Assembly: GCA_014529385.2 (NCBI GenBank)
Contig: CM043960.1
Location: 124,723,543-124,787,542 of the forward strand
Length of the DNA stretch: 64,000 nt
Direction: 5' to 3'
Source of the DNA: Adiantum capillus-veneris
Taxonomy: Eukaryota > Streptophyta > Polypodiopsida > Polypodiales > Pteridaceae
The position numbers and the translations under genes were made by a program. The notes under the pieces are model-generated. The model had not been told where the DNA came from, made no database searches, and saw nothing but the letters and a program-made list of their open reading frames with translations. Of the stretch, positions 11,755 to 24,384 are shown piece by piece (position 1 is the first letter of the stretch; every line of letters starts with the position of its first letter).

Positions 11755-12633
11755 ACTTTAGACATATTGCATAGCGGCTTTCAAAGTTTGGAATATGCTA
11801 GCAGCATACGAACTTGGGAGAATTTGCAATGTGTCTGCAGATTATTTTACTAGGTGTCAGTCTGACACAAACCACGAGAGCATGCATGGTATACATGACA
11901 ACTCTCACTCTCACAGAAGATATATGGCTAAGAGCCAAATTCCAGCACAAACAACAGAATCAGGCTTAAATTCATCCTCAAAAAGAAATTTTCCCTCAAA
12001 ATTTCAGGAGACAATTGGACACAACTGGGTGACAAGACACAGTACAGGAACAATTTTAATGGCTAGAAATTGTTGGGTACTAAGTATAGACTTATTGAGG
12101 TTACAAATATTGTAAACAACATTGATGGTTGTTTACACTTATAGCAAGGCTATGCTCTGTTAATGAAAATGTTTCATGGTTGGTACATAGATGTGATTAG
12201 TTTTCACAGTCTATTATAGTTTAACAAGGTTTTCAAGTGATTACGTTGGGCTATCTATCCATTTTTTTACTCTTGTTATTGAAGTGATATAAGAATAACA
12301 TTCACCATACGCAATGGCAATTAAAATCATGAAACTGCAAGTTCGAGTACATTTTTGCTAAAGACATGCACACTAGGTGTTATAGGCCCTAGTGTCTAGC
12401 AAAGGCTTACTTGGAGCAGCATGCAGATTCATGAAGTTAATAGCTTACGAAGCATTTTGCACCACAGGAGCAGTATCTCTATGATATTTTTTGTGGATCT
12501 ACCAATCACCATACAAGTTAATGGCTCTGTACGGGTGCTTGTAGATAACAACTCACTACAAAACTGACACTCTTCCAAAGATGGATGGGTACCTGGTAAG
12601 TATTAATCTAGTGCTAAAGGATATGCTATAAGC
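11755..12633. other. Stretch without recognisable genes
   Basis: Moderately AT-rich, no domain-bearing ORF. A 31-base segment at 12365-12395 recurs inverted at 15979-16009 inside element C with one mismatch. Confidence 0.6.
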
Positions 12634-13768
12634 TGTAAGGTGCAACGGAATGAATGTTGAACTTTGCTCAAGATGAGTGCTCCGAACTATGCTCAAGGTT
12701 TCTTTTACTTAGAGAAGAGAGAGCCTTCCGTTCTTTAATGAGAGAGTGCAATGAACACAAACAAAGTGAATAGACACTGTGCGTGAAGGTGCATGAGACT
12801 GAGAGATAGAGAAGAGAATACGACACCGGAGATGTTGGCAAACCCTCCTCCAAGGGCCCCACTCTCGTTGGCGAGAGTGGTCTACTATTGATTGCACAAT
12901 CTGATACAATGGTTGATGCAATGAGTCTATAATGGTTGCTATGTCAAGGCCGACGGGGGTGACGACAAGGACGAGACTATGGCTGGAAACTGAATGCTTC
13001 GAATCCGGACTTGCTACTGTTGCAAAAACACTGGATTGCTAGGCTTCATGTCACTGGATTTGCTGATGCCAGACGCTGATATGCTGCTCTTCTATCTGCT
13101 GAATTTTGCCTTGCTGAAAACGCTGGTTTGGCAGTGCAAAAATGCTGATGCAAAGTTGGCAAAACGCTGAAGTGGTTGAATTTTGTTGATGCAAAAGACG
13201 GTATGGCTGGCTGAAAACGCAAGTTGCAAGGCTGAAAAACGCTGGCCTTCCGGGGTGAAATCGCTGATCTTACTGGGCTTTACAAGCGCTAAAGGGCTAA
13301 GGTTTCCAAGGGCTGAAAATGCTGGCTTGCGGTGAGGAAAAACGCCAGGCTGAGGGGTGGTTCTTGTCTTGCTTGAGAAGGTTCTCCAGAGGCCTGCTAC
13401 ACTGAGTGCCTGATGCTCTCCTTCTTCTTCTTCCAGATAGTGCTAGTGCTAGGTTGCTTATATATTATCTTAGCAAAATTGCCATACCTAGTTCCCAACA
13501 AAAGTCGCTTAATAAATAAGTGAAAGATGTCAAAAATAGGAAAAAATAGGTTAAATGCACTATAAAATTCCCTTGATGGATTTTGATGGGAATGTTGATA
13601 ATCATGTTGTGTAATCGGAGGATATGCATCTAATCTAAGTGCACGGTCTGCGAACAGACTCACAAAAGTGCCAGATCACTTCTTATTCTAAACTGACTTG
13701 ACTGAACTGAACCCTGGTCATGTTGTAGCTTGTCCACGGACACATAGGGTTGGATGTGTCACGTGACA
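12634..13768 (-). repeat. LTR family copy A (probable solo LTR)
   Basis: On the plus strand it runs from TGTAAGGTGCAACGG to TGTCACGTGACA (1135 bp). On the minus strand it reads: U3 starting TGTCACGTGACACATCC, a TATA-like ATATATAAGC (about 13460), then a transcribed part rich in GCTGAAAACGCTG-type motifs (about 12990-13340, plus strand). Flanks TAAGC (12629-12633) and TGAGC (13769-13773) match at 4 of 5 bases, a probable decayed target duplication. Other copies: B, E, F, G and pieces at 37854-38331. Confidence 0.8.
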
Positions 13769-14078
13769 TGAGCATACATTAGCGAGAAGCAACCCAAATG
13801 GAAAGATTATCTTTCTGGTTTGGATTTTGTTTATCATGGTGCCAAACATGTTGCGACTAAGTTTAGTCCCTATATGTTTGTCATGTTTTCAACCTCGATC
13901 ACTGTTATGGTGGGGTTACCTACTGACAGAAATGACAGCAATTCAAGGATTTCGAACACGCTGATGAGTTATGTCAGCAAGTCATTTTCATGAAAAGTTG
14001 TAAGGAGGTATTTTTGAATGTTCCACTTTCTCTAGAAGGTCTGACTTCTGGTTATTCATCTAGATACCTCTTAGTAGT
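13769..14078. other. Spacer between inverted LTR copies A and B
   Basis: 310 bp separating two head-to-head LTR copies. A short open stretch runs through it into copy B, but no domain is recognised. It is not similar to the internal region at 25756-27389. Confidence 0.5.
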
Positions 14079-14830
14079 TGTCACGTGCACATCTAACCTT
14101 GTGTGCATGTGGACAAGCTACTTCAAGTCTAGGGTTCATGTCGTCTTAGGAAGTGTTTTGGCACCTTTGCGAGCCTCTGTGCAAGTTGTGCATGTCCAGA
14201 CACTTAAGAGTAGTTCATTTCCTCTGGTTGCACACAACATGATCATCAGTGTTACAGTCAATAGCCATCAGGAGCATTTTTCAGTGCACAGAACTTATTT
14301 TCCCTATTTTAGCCATTTTTCACTTATTATTAATAAGTGACTTTGTTTGGAACTTGGGTAGGGCAATTTTGTTAAGTCAATATAAAAAAAACCTCGCAGT
14401 CACTCAATAGAGCAGAAGAAGCAAAGAGAGCACATGCAACCTCTTGCAACAGGCCCTCTATCTCTTCTTCTCAAGCAAGAACCTAACAAGACAGCGTTTT
14501 TCAGCCTGATCTGCTGGCGTTTTTCAGCCCTGCCGTACCAGCACTTTGCACGTGAAGAATCAGCGTTTTTAAGCTTTGCTGTAACAGCATTTTTCAGCAG
14601 CACAACCAGCGTTTTCAGCAGTGAAACTCACGCCAGAATAGCAGCGTTTTGCAGCCATCCAATCACCGGTTTCAGTCAGCAATCATAGCGTCGTCGCACT
14701 CGTCATCGACCTAGATCCTCATTGCATCATTGCGTCAAGAACTTGCATCAGCACCTTGTATCAAATTTGTGCAATCAATTGAAATAGATTTCTCTCGCCA
14801 TCGAGAGAGGGGCCCTTGGAGGAGGGTTTG
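14079..14830 (+). repeat. LTR family copy B, interrupted by element C and truncated
   Basis: Starts TGTCACGTGCACATC and follows copies F and A through U3, a TATA-like AATATAAAA at about 14380 and the CAGCGTTTT motif region (14505-14680). It is cut at 14830 by element C and resumes for 13 bases at 20543-20555 (GTTTGACAACTTG), where copy E begins. The same uninterrupted junction phrase occurs at 38118-38130. Confidence 0.8.
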
Positions 14831-14983
14831 TGTGAGGACAACGGGTAGACAGACATGCGAATAACCTCCCAACCATCTTATATATAGGCCCTTTGCCCTC
14901 TTCCATATATAGACCCCTTTACTGCATGTGTGTCTGGCACATTGGCCGGGCCGTGCCCGTCTAGTCCTACCCTTGGCATGACA
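14831..14983 (-). repeat. 3' LTR of element C
   Basis: TGTGAGGACA ... TTGGCATGACA on the plus strand; on the minus strand TGTCATGCC ... TCCTCACA. It contains two TATATA-type boxes. Confidence 0.9.
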
Positions 14984-15190
14984 TTACTCCCCCCTTGGAG
15001 AAGCGTTTCCGTCCTCGAAAACACAAGTGGTGGTATCTTCATAAGAACACTAATGTTTTCCACCGTGGCATCCCTCATGGCTCCAACGGTTCATTGAATC
15101 GGAACCCGGTTCAATGGGAGGTTCAATGAAATCAAGAGTAACGTCTTGATTTTCCACATTGTTGTCCCTGTGCAACCGTCTTGGTTAACC
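14984..15190 (-). pseudogene. 3' end of a gypsy-like coding region inside element C
   Basis: On the minus strand a short reading frame ends VFEDGNASPRGE and stop directly before the 3' LTR, after HRDNNVENQDV. The same HRDNNVENQDV phrase is at about 38421-38460 on the plus strand. Two independent copies suggest a former coding tail, probably the end of a gypsy polyprotein; the assignment is inference. Confidence 0.4.
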
Positions 15191-18100
15191 GACCCATAAT
15201 CAAAAGAGCGTGAAGACTCCATTTAGAACTCACTTGAGAATGCTAAACGGGTTATCACAACTAAGAGGTGTTTAAATGCATACCCAGGTTTCAGACTTTC
15301 TGAAGGTACTGGAATGTGCAATACAACCTCGGCTCATCTTTCCATGAAAGTACTATGCTGACATACTCATCAGCGGCAACCAAGTCCTTGACTTGTTGTG
15401 GTTTCTTGCCAGTAGCCAACCTCATCAAAACTCATGATTAAGGTTGATAACTTGAGAATAACAGGCAGAGACTAAAACTAGCCGTAACATGCCTTTCATT
15501 ATATGAAGCAAACTTCAAACCAGAAAGGTAACCGATCCAGTTGTTTCACTTCTTGCTAATGTATGCACTCAGCATATCCTTTAGCGTAGTTTACTAATGT
15601 ATGCACTTTGCATATCCATTAGTACTAAATAGAATGCTTGTAAGCTACCCATCCTACGCAGGATGAATAGCAGCAGTAAGAGTGAGGTGCTTTCCCCCAA
15701 CCACTTACAGACAGTCGCCCACAACTGACGACAAACTATGACTCGATCATTGAGTATCCAGCCATATATTCGATATGGAATGGAGACAACCAACTAGGTT
15801 GAAAGCAGATTGGAGTTTCAAGCAGCCAATCACGAACACCCATACTCAGCCATCACCTTGTATGGCAGGGTGTAAACTCATACTAAATCTGCAAGAGAGA
15901 TTGCATTGGCAGTGCAAAAGGGTGCAGAAAGAATAAAGTCCATGAATTTGCATGCCGCTCCGAATAAATTTGTGTTAAACACTAGGGCCCATAACACCTA
16001 GTGTGCATGCATTTAACACAAACATATCCGAACCGCAATTCCATGACGAGACTTTCCACGGTACGTACGTGAAAGTCTTGCAACAAATTTGGACCATAAC
16101 AGAATGTGACAACCCGGTCACACCTAGGTACCAACCATGAGACATTCTCATGAATATAGCATACTTTGCGACAAAAGTTGGACCATAACAGAATGTGACA
16201 ACCCAGTCACACCTAGGTACCAACCATGAGACATTCTCATGTACATAGCATACTTAGCTATATGTAGAAACGACCCTCCGCGAAGGTGGTTTCACAGCAC
16301 TTGTAATCGTAACAAGTTTGTACTTAGTACCCGACAATTTCTGGCCACTGAAATTGCTCCTGATACTGTGTGCTCAAAATGGTCGAACCAACGGATGCGA
16401 CCAGCACCTAGGGACTTCGTTGCGACACATTGTTAGAAATTTGGCACCAGTGTCAGTCCCAGAGACTCATATTCTCCACATGTGGAATATGTCTCAAACA
16501 AGGATATCAAGAAAAGAGACATCCATCAAGTACGAGCTGGTACTTGTGTGTGGAGGTAAATGCAAACACTACACGACAAGAGTGAGAGGGACCCTCATTA
16601 TCATGCTCCACACTGGCTAAACTAAACTCCCTGAGTTCCTAGACCATGTTGTATCCCATGTGACAACATGTGCCAAATCAAACCCTACAACTAGGTTCGT
16701 AACAGCATAATGTATAGTGGATACTACGGTCCAAAATACTCTGATCCAACATGTCCTTGGCATGGCTTTGAAACATTCAAGAGTATTTATACGACTTGCA
16801 CTGGAAACTGTGGGTGTTGCCTGCGCAATCCAACCCCTTTGGTTAACATCTACGTAGTCAAACCCCTTGGTAAGACCCTCTGTAGAAACTACTCAACTAG
16901 CAGGTAACGGTAACCAACATAGTTAACCGTGTACATAATGATTGGAATCGACTCAAAAAGTTGAATTCGTCCACTACCATGTGGTAGATTGCGGAATTCT
17001 TTCCTTGAAAGTATAACTGGGAGAGATCAAACTGTGATCCTCAATGCCTATGGGGTGATTTAGCAGTCACCCGTCGGATCGTACCCCAAACAATATGTCC
17101 ATAGACACTCCCTAGTGCTATAGAGAGAGCAGGGAATCCACACAAGTGAACTGCATAGCTCTTATGGACAGCCATGCTGTCAGAACTGATTGCTGCATCT
17201 ATACTTCCTTGTAGAGATCAACGGCTGTGAGTTTAAGATTATCAAAAACTCAACTTAAGTGTCGCACTGAAAACATATAGTGCAAAAATGACACCCTAAA
17301 CATCCGTAATGACAAGACTCTTGCGTGTCCATTAACGTCGATGTGTACTCCCTTGAGTAGATCTGTTCAATCTTGAGAACAATCACCCAAAGAATGCCAA
17401 TAGCTGGGTCTTACCCTTGGCCTGACAATGGCTCTTAGCCAGTGTGGATCATAGCCCTTGTGCAAATTAGTGTTTAATGGACGAACCGATGAAGACTAAT
17501 TTGAGTAGCATCTTAGGCATGTGTTAGCTGAGAGTTAGAGCACCTTGGCTCAGGCTGACTCACGAGCAAAACACATAGCAAAAGCTTCTCAGAAGATTTT
17601 CATTTTTCCCTTAAAGAGAGAGAGCACGAGAGAAGAAGAGCATGCTGGGCTAAGGAACTTTCCTTAAGTTTTTTGAGTGTGTGCCCAAGCTGTGTGCTCT
17701 TACGCATCTTATGTCTAATTTGCAACTTATCATATAAGCATTCCACAGTTTTCCGGTATGACGCGCTCATTGAGAGAGGTTACAGAAAAACACCACCACA
17801 TCTTGACTTACCTTCCTTGCAAGGTCGGGATTGTATGAAAATGACTTAGCATTGGCACTTTGCCTGTGAAATAAGTCCCAGATTTAGGTTCCTTTTAGTG
17901 CTGTTGGGTGTTGATAGCAACCAACCATCAGGTTCAACAATCCATCACTTAGTCTATCCTTGACAAAGTTGCGAGTGTGATAGCAAAAGCATAATGCATG
18001 AAGTGGTGGAATCCATGCCACCTGCTTAGCATCCTTGCATGCAAAAGCATAAGCCCGTGGCTACTATGACGATCTCAAGCGTGAGAACCAAAACCATAAG

Positions 18101-20376
18101 TGCCTTGCACATAATAAACTAGTAGGGATTGTTTGAGCTGACATTCCGTATGTTGCCAGTTCCCCAAACTTGTGTGCCAATGCCCGTGATTCCAAATCAA
18201 TGGGCAGGATCTCGACACAAGGGAGAAGCCTTGCTTGATATAAAATTGCCAAAGCACTTTGCTTTGCACAATGACAGTAATTGCCAAGTAAAATGTAAAC
18301 ATGGAAAATATTAAAAAAACTTAAGCTTGGCTAACCTGGTCATTCGACTGTCACCAGTTGGGTTGAACTTCCAAAGGAAAACTCGTTCGAATGTGGCTCC
18401 CAGCCAATTCTGCTACACGAGAGAGTTGTCTCGTATGCACTTACGCCCGCTTGTATCATGTACACCATGAAAGATCCGTCAAGCATAGTTTCAAATCCCT
18501 CCCAAGATTGTATGCTCATAGCATATGCCAAACGGGGAAAGTGTCAATGCAAAATGTATAAACTGAAGCCTTGCTTCGTATAACGATATCTGGCCTCATT
18601 GCCAACAAATGCTACTGACAACAGATGTCATAGCAAAAAGAGTCGACCTTGTCGATCATGTACCAAGAATGGACCTTGATTATTGTTGTCCTTGACCTTA
18701 TAGGTTTGTCGTGAGCGACTAAAAATGCAGACAGACGTACCCTAGAAACCATGTTCTTAGCAAGAAGTCATATCAAAAGAAAGTCGACCTTGTCGATCAT
18801 TCACAAACAATAGACCTTGTCTACTTGTAGATCTCATAAAGTACTCCTGTCGACGAATCTTACCATCGATTTCAAGAAACGATGACAGTTAGTCGGCCAT
18901 GCCGATCATGCGAGCAGTTGTCGGCTGTCCTAGTCATCAAAAAGAGAGTGTTGTCTGTCCTGCAAAGATTCGGCCATGCCGAACAATTTTTGTACCTTTC
19001 ATCAAGTCGAGTTACAAACGTGCAAATTATGCAGCTTGTACCTGCTTGGCTCTATGAATGATAGTCGTGATCATCCATGCCAGTGCCTACTAGAGTTATC
19101 AAGTACATGCTCAATAACTACTCTTCTTCTTGCTGCCAAGGGCCTTGCCCAATGTGCAACCAATGTGGAATCGTGTGAGAACTTCCATGCTCTTACCTAC
19201 TAGGTTTGAGTGCCATGGTTCGTGATAATCAGCACCCTATCATTAGTGCTTGTATCACCACATGGTGCGGTTTAACGATGTATACGTATAGAAGCCTTGC
19301 TTCTCCGCACCCCTAAACTCAAAGGTAAAGAAAGAAAGGCTCTTGCCAGACTTTCAGAAATTGACCATGTCGATCATCAATCCGGCCATGCAAAACAACG
19401 GTGCATCCATGATGCAAAACAACGTGGCATCAAGAGCAATCTTTTACATGCCGTTGCCGACAAGCATGTTGGAATAAAAGTAGTGGCGTACCTCATGAAC
19501 GCATGCTCAACAAGATAAATTTTTTAAAAAAAAATCAACAGCATACCTGAGGGAATGCGTACTTCGCGCCCCCTTCTCGACCATATGGCTTCTCTGCCCT
19601 TGGCACCTTTCCGATGCGCAATGAAAGCACTTTGCTTTCTCCAACTATGGCCCCTTTTGCGGAGGCCCATGCATGACCTAGAAATATTCCTCTGTCGCGG
19701 TAATCACGCCGCCAATGAGCATCATCACGTTGTATGATGCAAGAAGATTTGCATAAAAAGCGGCACACATCCCGGTGCAAATACTGCAAATTACGCATCG
19801 GAAACTGCTCGCAAGAATCCGCTGCCTCAATACAGGTCGTAGGAGCCGTGGGGCTTGGCCCTTACCGGTGCTAGGGTTGCCCCTTGGGCGCCCTTGGTTG
19901 GGCGCCGAAGGGCGGCCATGTACCATGAAAAAAATAAAATAAAATAATTAAAATACCTCTAGTTCCAGGCATGGCGGCGACAGCGCAGGGGAAGAACAAG
20001 CCATAATGCGGACAGGGTTGCTCGCCTCGCGCCCTGCCCATGACGAGATCTAATCCGCTGCCTATTGCGCACCCCATGATGGCCGCCATGCCCGATTCTT
20101 CGCAGGTCGGCAAAACCCCTTGGGTGCTGGTAAGAGTTTATTCCCGCGGATCCTTCCTGAGTCGAAAACCCCGCCATGTCTCCTGCTTGAGGCCAATTCC
20201 CCTGCTTCGACTTCATGCAAATCCATGCAAGGACGCTTCTCCATGATTCTTTTACCCAATTCTTCTCCTCCATGAAGAACGAGAGAGAGAGAGAAAGAGA
20301 GAGATCGCCATGCTTCCAGAGAGAACGCCATGCTTCCCTCCTCCATAGCTCCCTTCTGCCCCCTCCTCTCCACCTT
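15191..20376. other. Non-coding interior of element C
   Basis: No protein domain recognised on either strand. It includes a tandem duplication (16089-16254) and repeated phrases such as GTCGACCTTGTCGATCAT (about 18640 and 18785). The 19550-20370 part is GC-richer and has longer open stretches on the minus strand, but none matches a family I know. Confidence 0.6.
16089..16254 (+). repeat. Direct tandem duplication, period 89 bp
   Basis: The segment starting TTGGACCATAACAGAATGTG recurs 89 bp later with very few changes, including the phrase CACACCTAGGTACCAACC. Confidence 0.9.
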
Positions 20377-20388
20377 GCTCTGATACCA
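20377..20388 (-). other. Primer binding site, initiator-Met tRNA type (element C)
   Basis: Read on the minus strand as TGGTATCAGAGC, one base away from the LTR end at 20390. This is the commonest primer site in plant LTR elements and fixes the orientation. Confidence 0.9.
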
Positions 20389-20389
20389 A

Positions 20390-20542
20390 TGTGAGGACAG
20401 TGGGTAGACAGACATGCGAATAACCTCCCAACCATCCTATATATAGGCCCCTGGCCTTCTTCCATATATAGACCCCTTTATTGCATGTGTGTCCGGCACA
20501 TTGCTCGGGCCGTGCCCGTCTAGTCCTACCCTTGGCATGACA
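20390..20542 (-). repeat. 5' LTR of element C
   Basis: Same ends and length as the LTR at 14831-14983; followed by the GTTTG duplication and the continuation of LTR copy B. Confidence 0.9.
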
Positions 20543-20555
20543 GTTTGACAACTTG

Positions 20556-20574
20556 TGTTATGTGCAACAGAATG
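20556..20574 (-). repeat. LTR family copy E, first part
   Basis: TGTTATGTGCAACAGAATG matches the end of copy A (TGTAAGGTGCAACGGAATG). It is cut here by element D and continues at 24797. Confidence 0.75.
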
Positions 20575-21007
20575 TGTGAGGATTCTAGGTACTAATCCTT
20601 TATTAAGTACTTAAACTCATGATTAAGACTTAAGAAACTTGAACTGTACTCGAGACAAGACTTAGAAGACTCTGTGTTTGATTGATTGAATGTGTGATAC
20701 AAGGGCTCCTTATATAGGAGACGAAGAGACATAAATGAAAAGACACGTCTCACGGTGAAGAGACGCGACTTTAGACGTAAAGACACATCCTTTCGGCGAA
20801 GAGCTGCAACCATTGGGCGAAGAGTCGCACCCGTAGAGCGAAGGGGTGTGACCAGTCGTCGAAGGAGTGTGGCTTTTGGCGAAGTGACACGTCCTTTGGG
20901 TGAAGGGGTGTGACCATCCAAGCGCAGGGGTCCTCCTTGGCATGGCACTTCGCGTATCTGCAACTAGGAGTAGATGTATTGCTGTTAACATAGTCACAAT
21001 CATGACA
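20575..21007 (-). repeat. 3' LTR of element D
   Basis: Bases about 20745-20925 consist of degenerate units of roughly 22 bp built on GCGAAG(A/G)(G/A)G. It has one extra ~21-bp unit near 20790-20815 relative to the 5' LTR. Confidence 0.9.
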
Positions 21008-21018
21008 TTCCCTCCCAT

Positions 21019-23387
21019 TTAAAATGAGAGCCCGTGTACAAGAAATGACTTCTGATGTTGATAGAACTCTGGAAAAGCATTGAATCTTCGAAAATCTTCA
21101 GTCTTTGAGTTATCTGAAGTCTTTGTCTTGAACCTTTGCTTCTTGCGAAACCTTTTTGCTTTGATTGCTAAGTCCCATATCATTGCATTGTTCAAAGTAT
21201 TTTTAGAGGAATCTGGCATAATCAGGTTGACTGCAACAAAAGGTTGATCTTCAAAATCCTGCGTGTGATGTAAGCCTTTTGGTTCAAAATCTTCCAATAA
21301 CTGTGAAATATTTGGGGAAGAGGAAATCTTCTCAAGGTACTCTTCAGATGGGGTAACTTCAACTTTATGAATCACTGGAGAGGATTTTGGCTTGAGACTG
21401 TAATCATCTTCCAATGAATCCCAAAATTCTTCACAATCGTCTTCTGGAACTATAACTTCATGACTTGTAATTGGCATATCATCATCCAGTAAAGAATCAA
21501 AGAAAGCATAGTCGTCTTCAGACTCGAAATCTGCAACTATATCTTTATCTTTGTCTTCATCAATTGATTCAGGAGAAGTTAATGAATTCAAAAATTCATC
21601 AATAATAATATCTGCATCTCCATCAGAAATTATATTCTCTTTATAATCCACTGTATCATGTCGCTTGACTAGTACACATGAGGCTTGAATCACTCTTTCC
21701 GCATGAGAAAGCCCGTGTAAAGTCAATTCACGTCCATCTTTGAACAAATTGATAGTATGTCCTCGAAAGCTAATTGTTGGATCATATTGAAATAACCAAT
21801 GTTGACGAAGAATCATGTCGTAATAAGATAAAGGCATGACTTCAAAATCCAATTGATCAGCATAAGTTTGAATCTCGAACTGCAACTGTCGAACTGTTTG
21901 ATCACAAGTCAAAATTGATCCATCTGCTAATTCCACATCATATAAGTGAGATGTCTTCTGAGTTGGTTAGCCAAGCTGTTGAACTATCTGAGTGCTGACG
22001 AAATTATTCGAGCATCCGCTGTCCACCAAAATATTAATGGAGCGACCATTGAGTGTTCCAAGAAGACTCAAAACTTGCTTTGAGAGAGGCTCCAAAACTG
22101 AAGAATTGCACTGAGCATGCTTCATAATAATAGTCGTATCCTCGGAGACACGAATCGTATTGACCACTAATTTTCCTTTATCCTTAGAAGAATCTGGTTG
22201 TTCAGAGTTCGATGATGTTTCCACATTGGAATTTCTTTTCAAATTAAACGGATTTGGTCTCTTTGGACATTGATACCATCTATGGTCACCACTGCAAATT
22301 GTACATAATCCTTTCTTCTTTGAAGTCGAAGATCCATTTGACGAAGAGCTTTGCTGAGTATTGGAATGCCGATCTTGAGAAAAATCACGTCCTTTACCAC
22401 GATCAAGTGGAGAAACATGTGAAGAAAATCTGCTTTCAAATTGTCGATCTTGAGAATAGAACCTTGAAGTTGAATAAGGTTGCGTTGCTTGCTGTCTAAA
22501 CTGAGACTGATGTTGCTGACCTTGGCTATAGCTGTCTCAGTGATCGCGCTGTGAAAAGCGAGCGTTATTTGAAGATCTGTTACCAGGGAGAAAATTCTGT
22601 GTAGGGCGTCAATTATCGCCAAGACGCTCCACATAGGCAATTGCAGCATCCAAGGTGGTAGGATTGTATTTGTGCACATCGTCCTTCAGGTTGGGTTCGA
22701 GTCCGTCGATAAAACTGTGAAGTTTATCAGAGGGACTAAGAGTCTCTATCTCCAGAGTTAGCCTTTGAAACTCTGTGATGTACGCAGCCAAGAAACTTGT
22801 CTTGCTCAGGCGGCGAAGAGAGGACCGGGCATGAAAATCCGCATTGGCAGGTTCGAACGCCTTGCGAATAGCACGCCGGAATTTATCCCAAGAAGGTGTG
22901 TGTTTACCATCAGCAACCCGTCGTTGCCACCAACAAAATGTTGTGTCCTTGAGAAGAGAACTAGTAAGTGCAACTTTTTTACTCTCGACCAAGTCCGTGT
23001 TTGTTAAGTAAACCTCCATTTTGAACAACCATTGTTCCAACACGCGCTTGTCGCGGCGACCATTATACGGGTCCGGCAGTTTAACATCAAGCTTCTTCTT
23101 CTGCGCAGCATTAAAAATTTATAAAGTAATTGAAGTTCGCGATTGTCTACCTCATCTATTGGATCTGGTTCGTTCGGTTCATCCACTGAAGCTTCAGAAG
23201 AATGTGTTGAAGATGCTGCATTAGTAGTTCGAGAAACAACAGGTCGACTTCGAGAAGTGTTTTTCGTGTGCATCTCATCCAAGCGAGTGTGAAGTGATGT
23301 GAGGCTTATGGAAAGTGTGGTCATCTGCTCCTTGATAAGAGTAAGGCCATCGTCAGATTAACCACCTCCGTCCTGAGAATTTGGCAT
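21019..23387 (-). pseudogene. gag-protease polyprotein of element D
   Basis: A likely start is ATG at 23385-23387 (MPNSQDGGG, then an in-frame TAA at 23358-23360). A frameshift near 23100 moves reading to the frame used down to 21019. Gag domain: MLEQWLFKMEVYL ... FCWWQRRV ... FRRAIRKAFEP ... LHSFIDGL (23043-22609). CCHC-like knuckle CTICSGDHRWYQC at 22267-22305 (C-x2-C-x3-H-x4-C, one residue short). Protease: ILVDSGCSNNFV with Asp at 22021-22023, flap region, MILRQHWLF in place of the usual LG-x-W. A long acidic tail and a basic Lys/Arg patch follow, ending beside the purine tract. Stops at about 22606, 22538 and 21964. Confidence 0.85.
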
Positions 23388-24372
23388 GGTTACGCCTCAA
23401 AAGGAACTCGAATAAGTGCAAGTTCGGGTTCGGGAATAGGTTATAGGACTGGTGATCCGTGAGCGAAAAATCTATCTGGAATAAGTTCGCGCTATGGAGT
23501 CCGGGAATTTCGCAAGGTTCAAGAGTTCAAGAGAGTAGACTGGCGATGGAATTTCCGCAGGAAAGTCCTGAACAGGATTTGGTTCAGGAATAGGCTCTTC
23601 TGAGAGTACGTCAAGGTAGCTCAAGTATGGCACTGGCACGCGGAACTCGTTGGCGTCGGCATCCATGCAACTGTGAGCATGAAGAGGAGCATCTAGAGCA
23701 CCTAATAATTTTGGGGCCTTTTAAGTGATTAAGTGTGTTCACATGGGCGTTAAAAATTTAGGGCATGTCAATCAATGTTGGCCGGCCACTTTGGCATTGA
23801 AAATTTTGGGCTATGTTTTTAATGTTTAACCTGCTAATGCTTTTACGTAAACAAAAGACCAGCCAGCGAAAGGGTAATTTCAGCCCAGCGTAACATAAAG
23901 TTTAGCCAACGTGGGATGTTTTCAGCCAACGTGGGATGTTTTCAGCCAACGTTTCAGCACAAAGGCAACCAGCATATAGGAGAATTTCAGCAGAGGCTTT
24001 CAAAATTTCAGGCCAGCAATTGGGTGAATTGGGTGAAAGGCAGCCAACACTTTGTGAAGGGGTGTGATTCCTGGGAATTGAAGGGGCACATTGCCTTTTG
24101 CCAAGTCAATGGCCTTTCACATGAAAGCTAGCACACAGGTGCGAAGGAGTGCAATCCGATGAAGGGGTATGCACGGTTCTCCGGGTACGCCACGCACACA
24201 CATCTGTGTTCTGTCCTTATTTATAGAATTGGAACAGAAAAATTCATGTTACCTCATGCTTGTATACACATGCGTACCATCTTTCTTCTGCTTCCATGCA
24301 ACTCCGGGAAGGGGTAGAGTATAGCGGCGAGGGTGAGAGGCTCACAACCTTCGGGTCCCGGTAAAAAAATTA
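23388..24372 (-). other. Leader region of element D
   Basis: Between primer site and gag; no ORF of note. It contains 2.5 copies of a 20-bp unit (GTGGGATGTTTTCAGCCAAC) at 23901-23950. Confidence 0.7.
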
Positions 24373-24383
24373 CTCTGATACCA
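24373..24383 (-). other. Primer binding site, initiator-Met-like (element D)
   Basis: Minus strand TGGTATCAGAG followed by T instead of C; 11 of 12 bases of the usual site, one base from the LTR end. Confidence 0.85.
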
Positions 24384-24384
24384 C

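Larger units (their letters stand above)
14831..20542 (-). mobile_element. Element C: LTR retrotransposon with 153-bp LTRs and no recognisable coding capacity
   Basis: Two 153-bp LTRs (14831-14983 and 20390-20542; about 10 mismatches by eye) bound 5.7 kb. The target duplication GTTTG at 14826-14830 and 20543-20547 is exact. A Met-initiator primer binding site (reverse complement GCTCTGATACCA, 20377-20388) sits next to the right LTR, and a purine tract (read on the minus strand, 14987-14998) next to the left LTR, so the element points left. The interior has no gag, protease, RT or integrase that I can read. Enzymes would have to come from another element. Confidence 0.9.

Noticed and set aside
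16089-16254. CRISPR-like or satellite array
   Set aside because: Only two copies of an 89-bp unit; a simple tandem duplication.
19678-20113. Hydrophobic, Gly-rich minus-strand frames in element C resembling a membrane proteolipid
   Set aside because: No alignment to such a family could be supported beyond composition.
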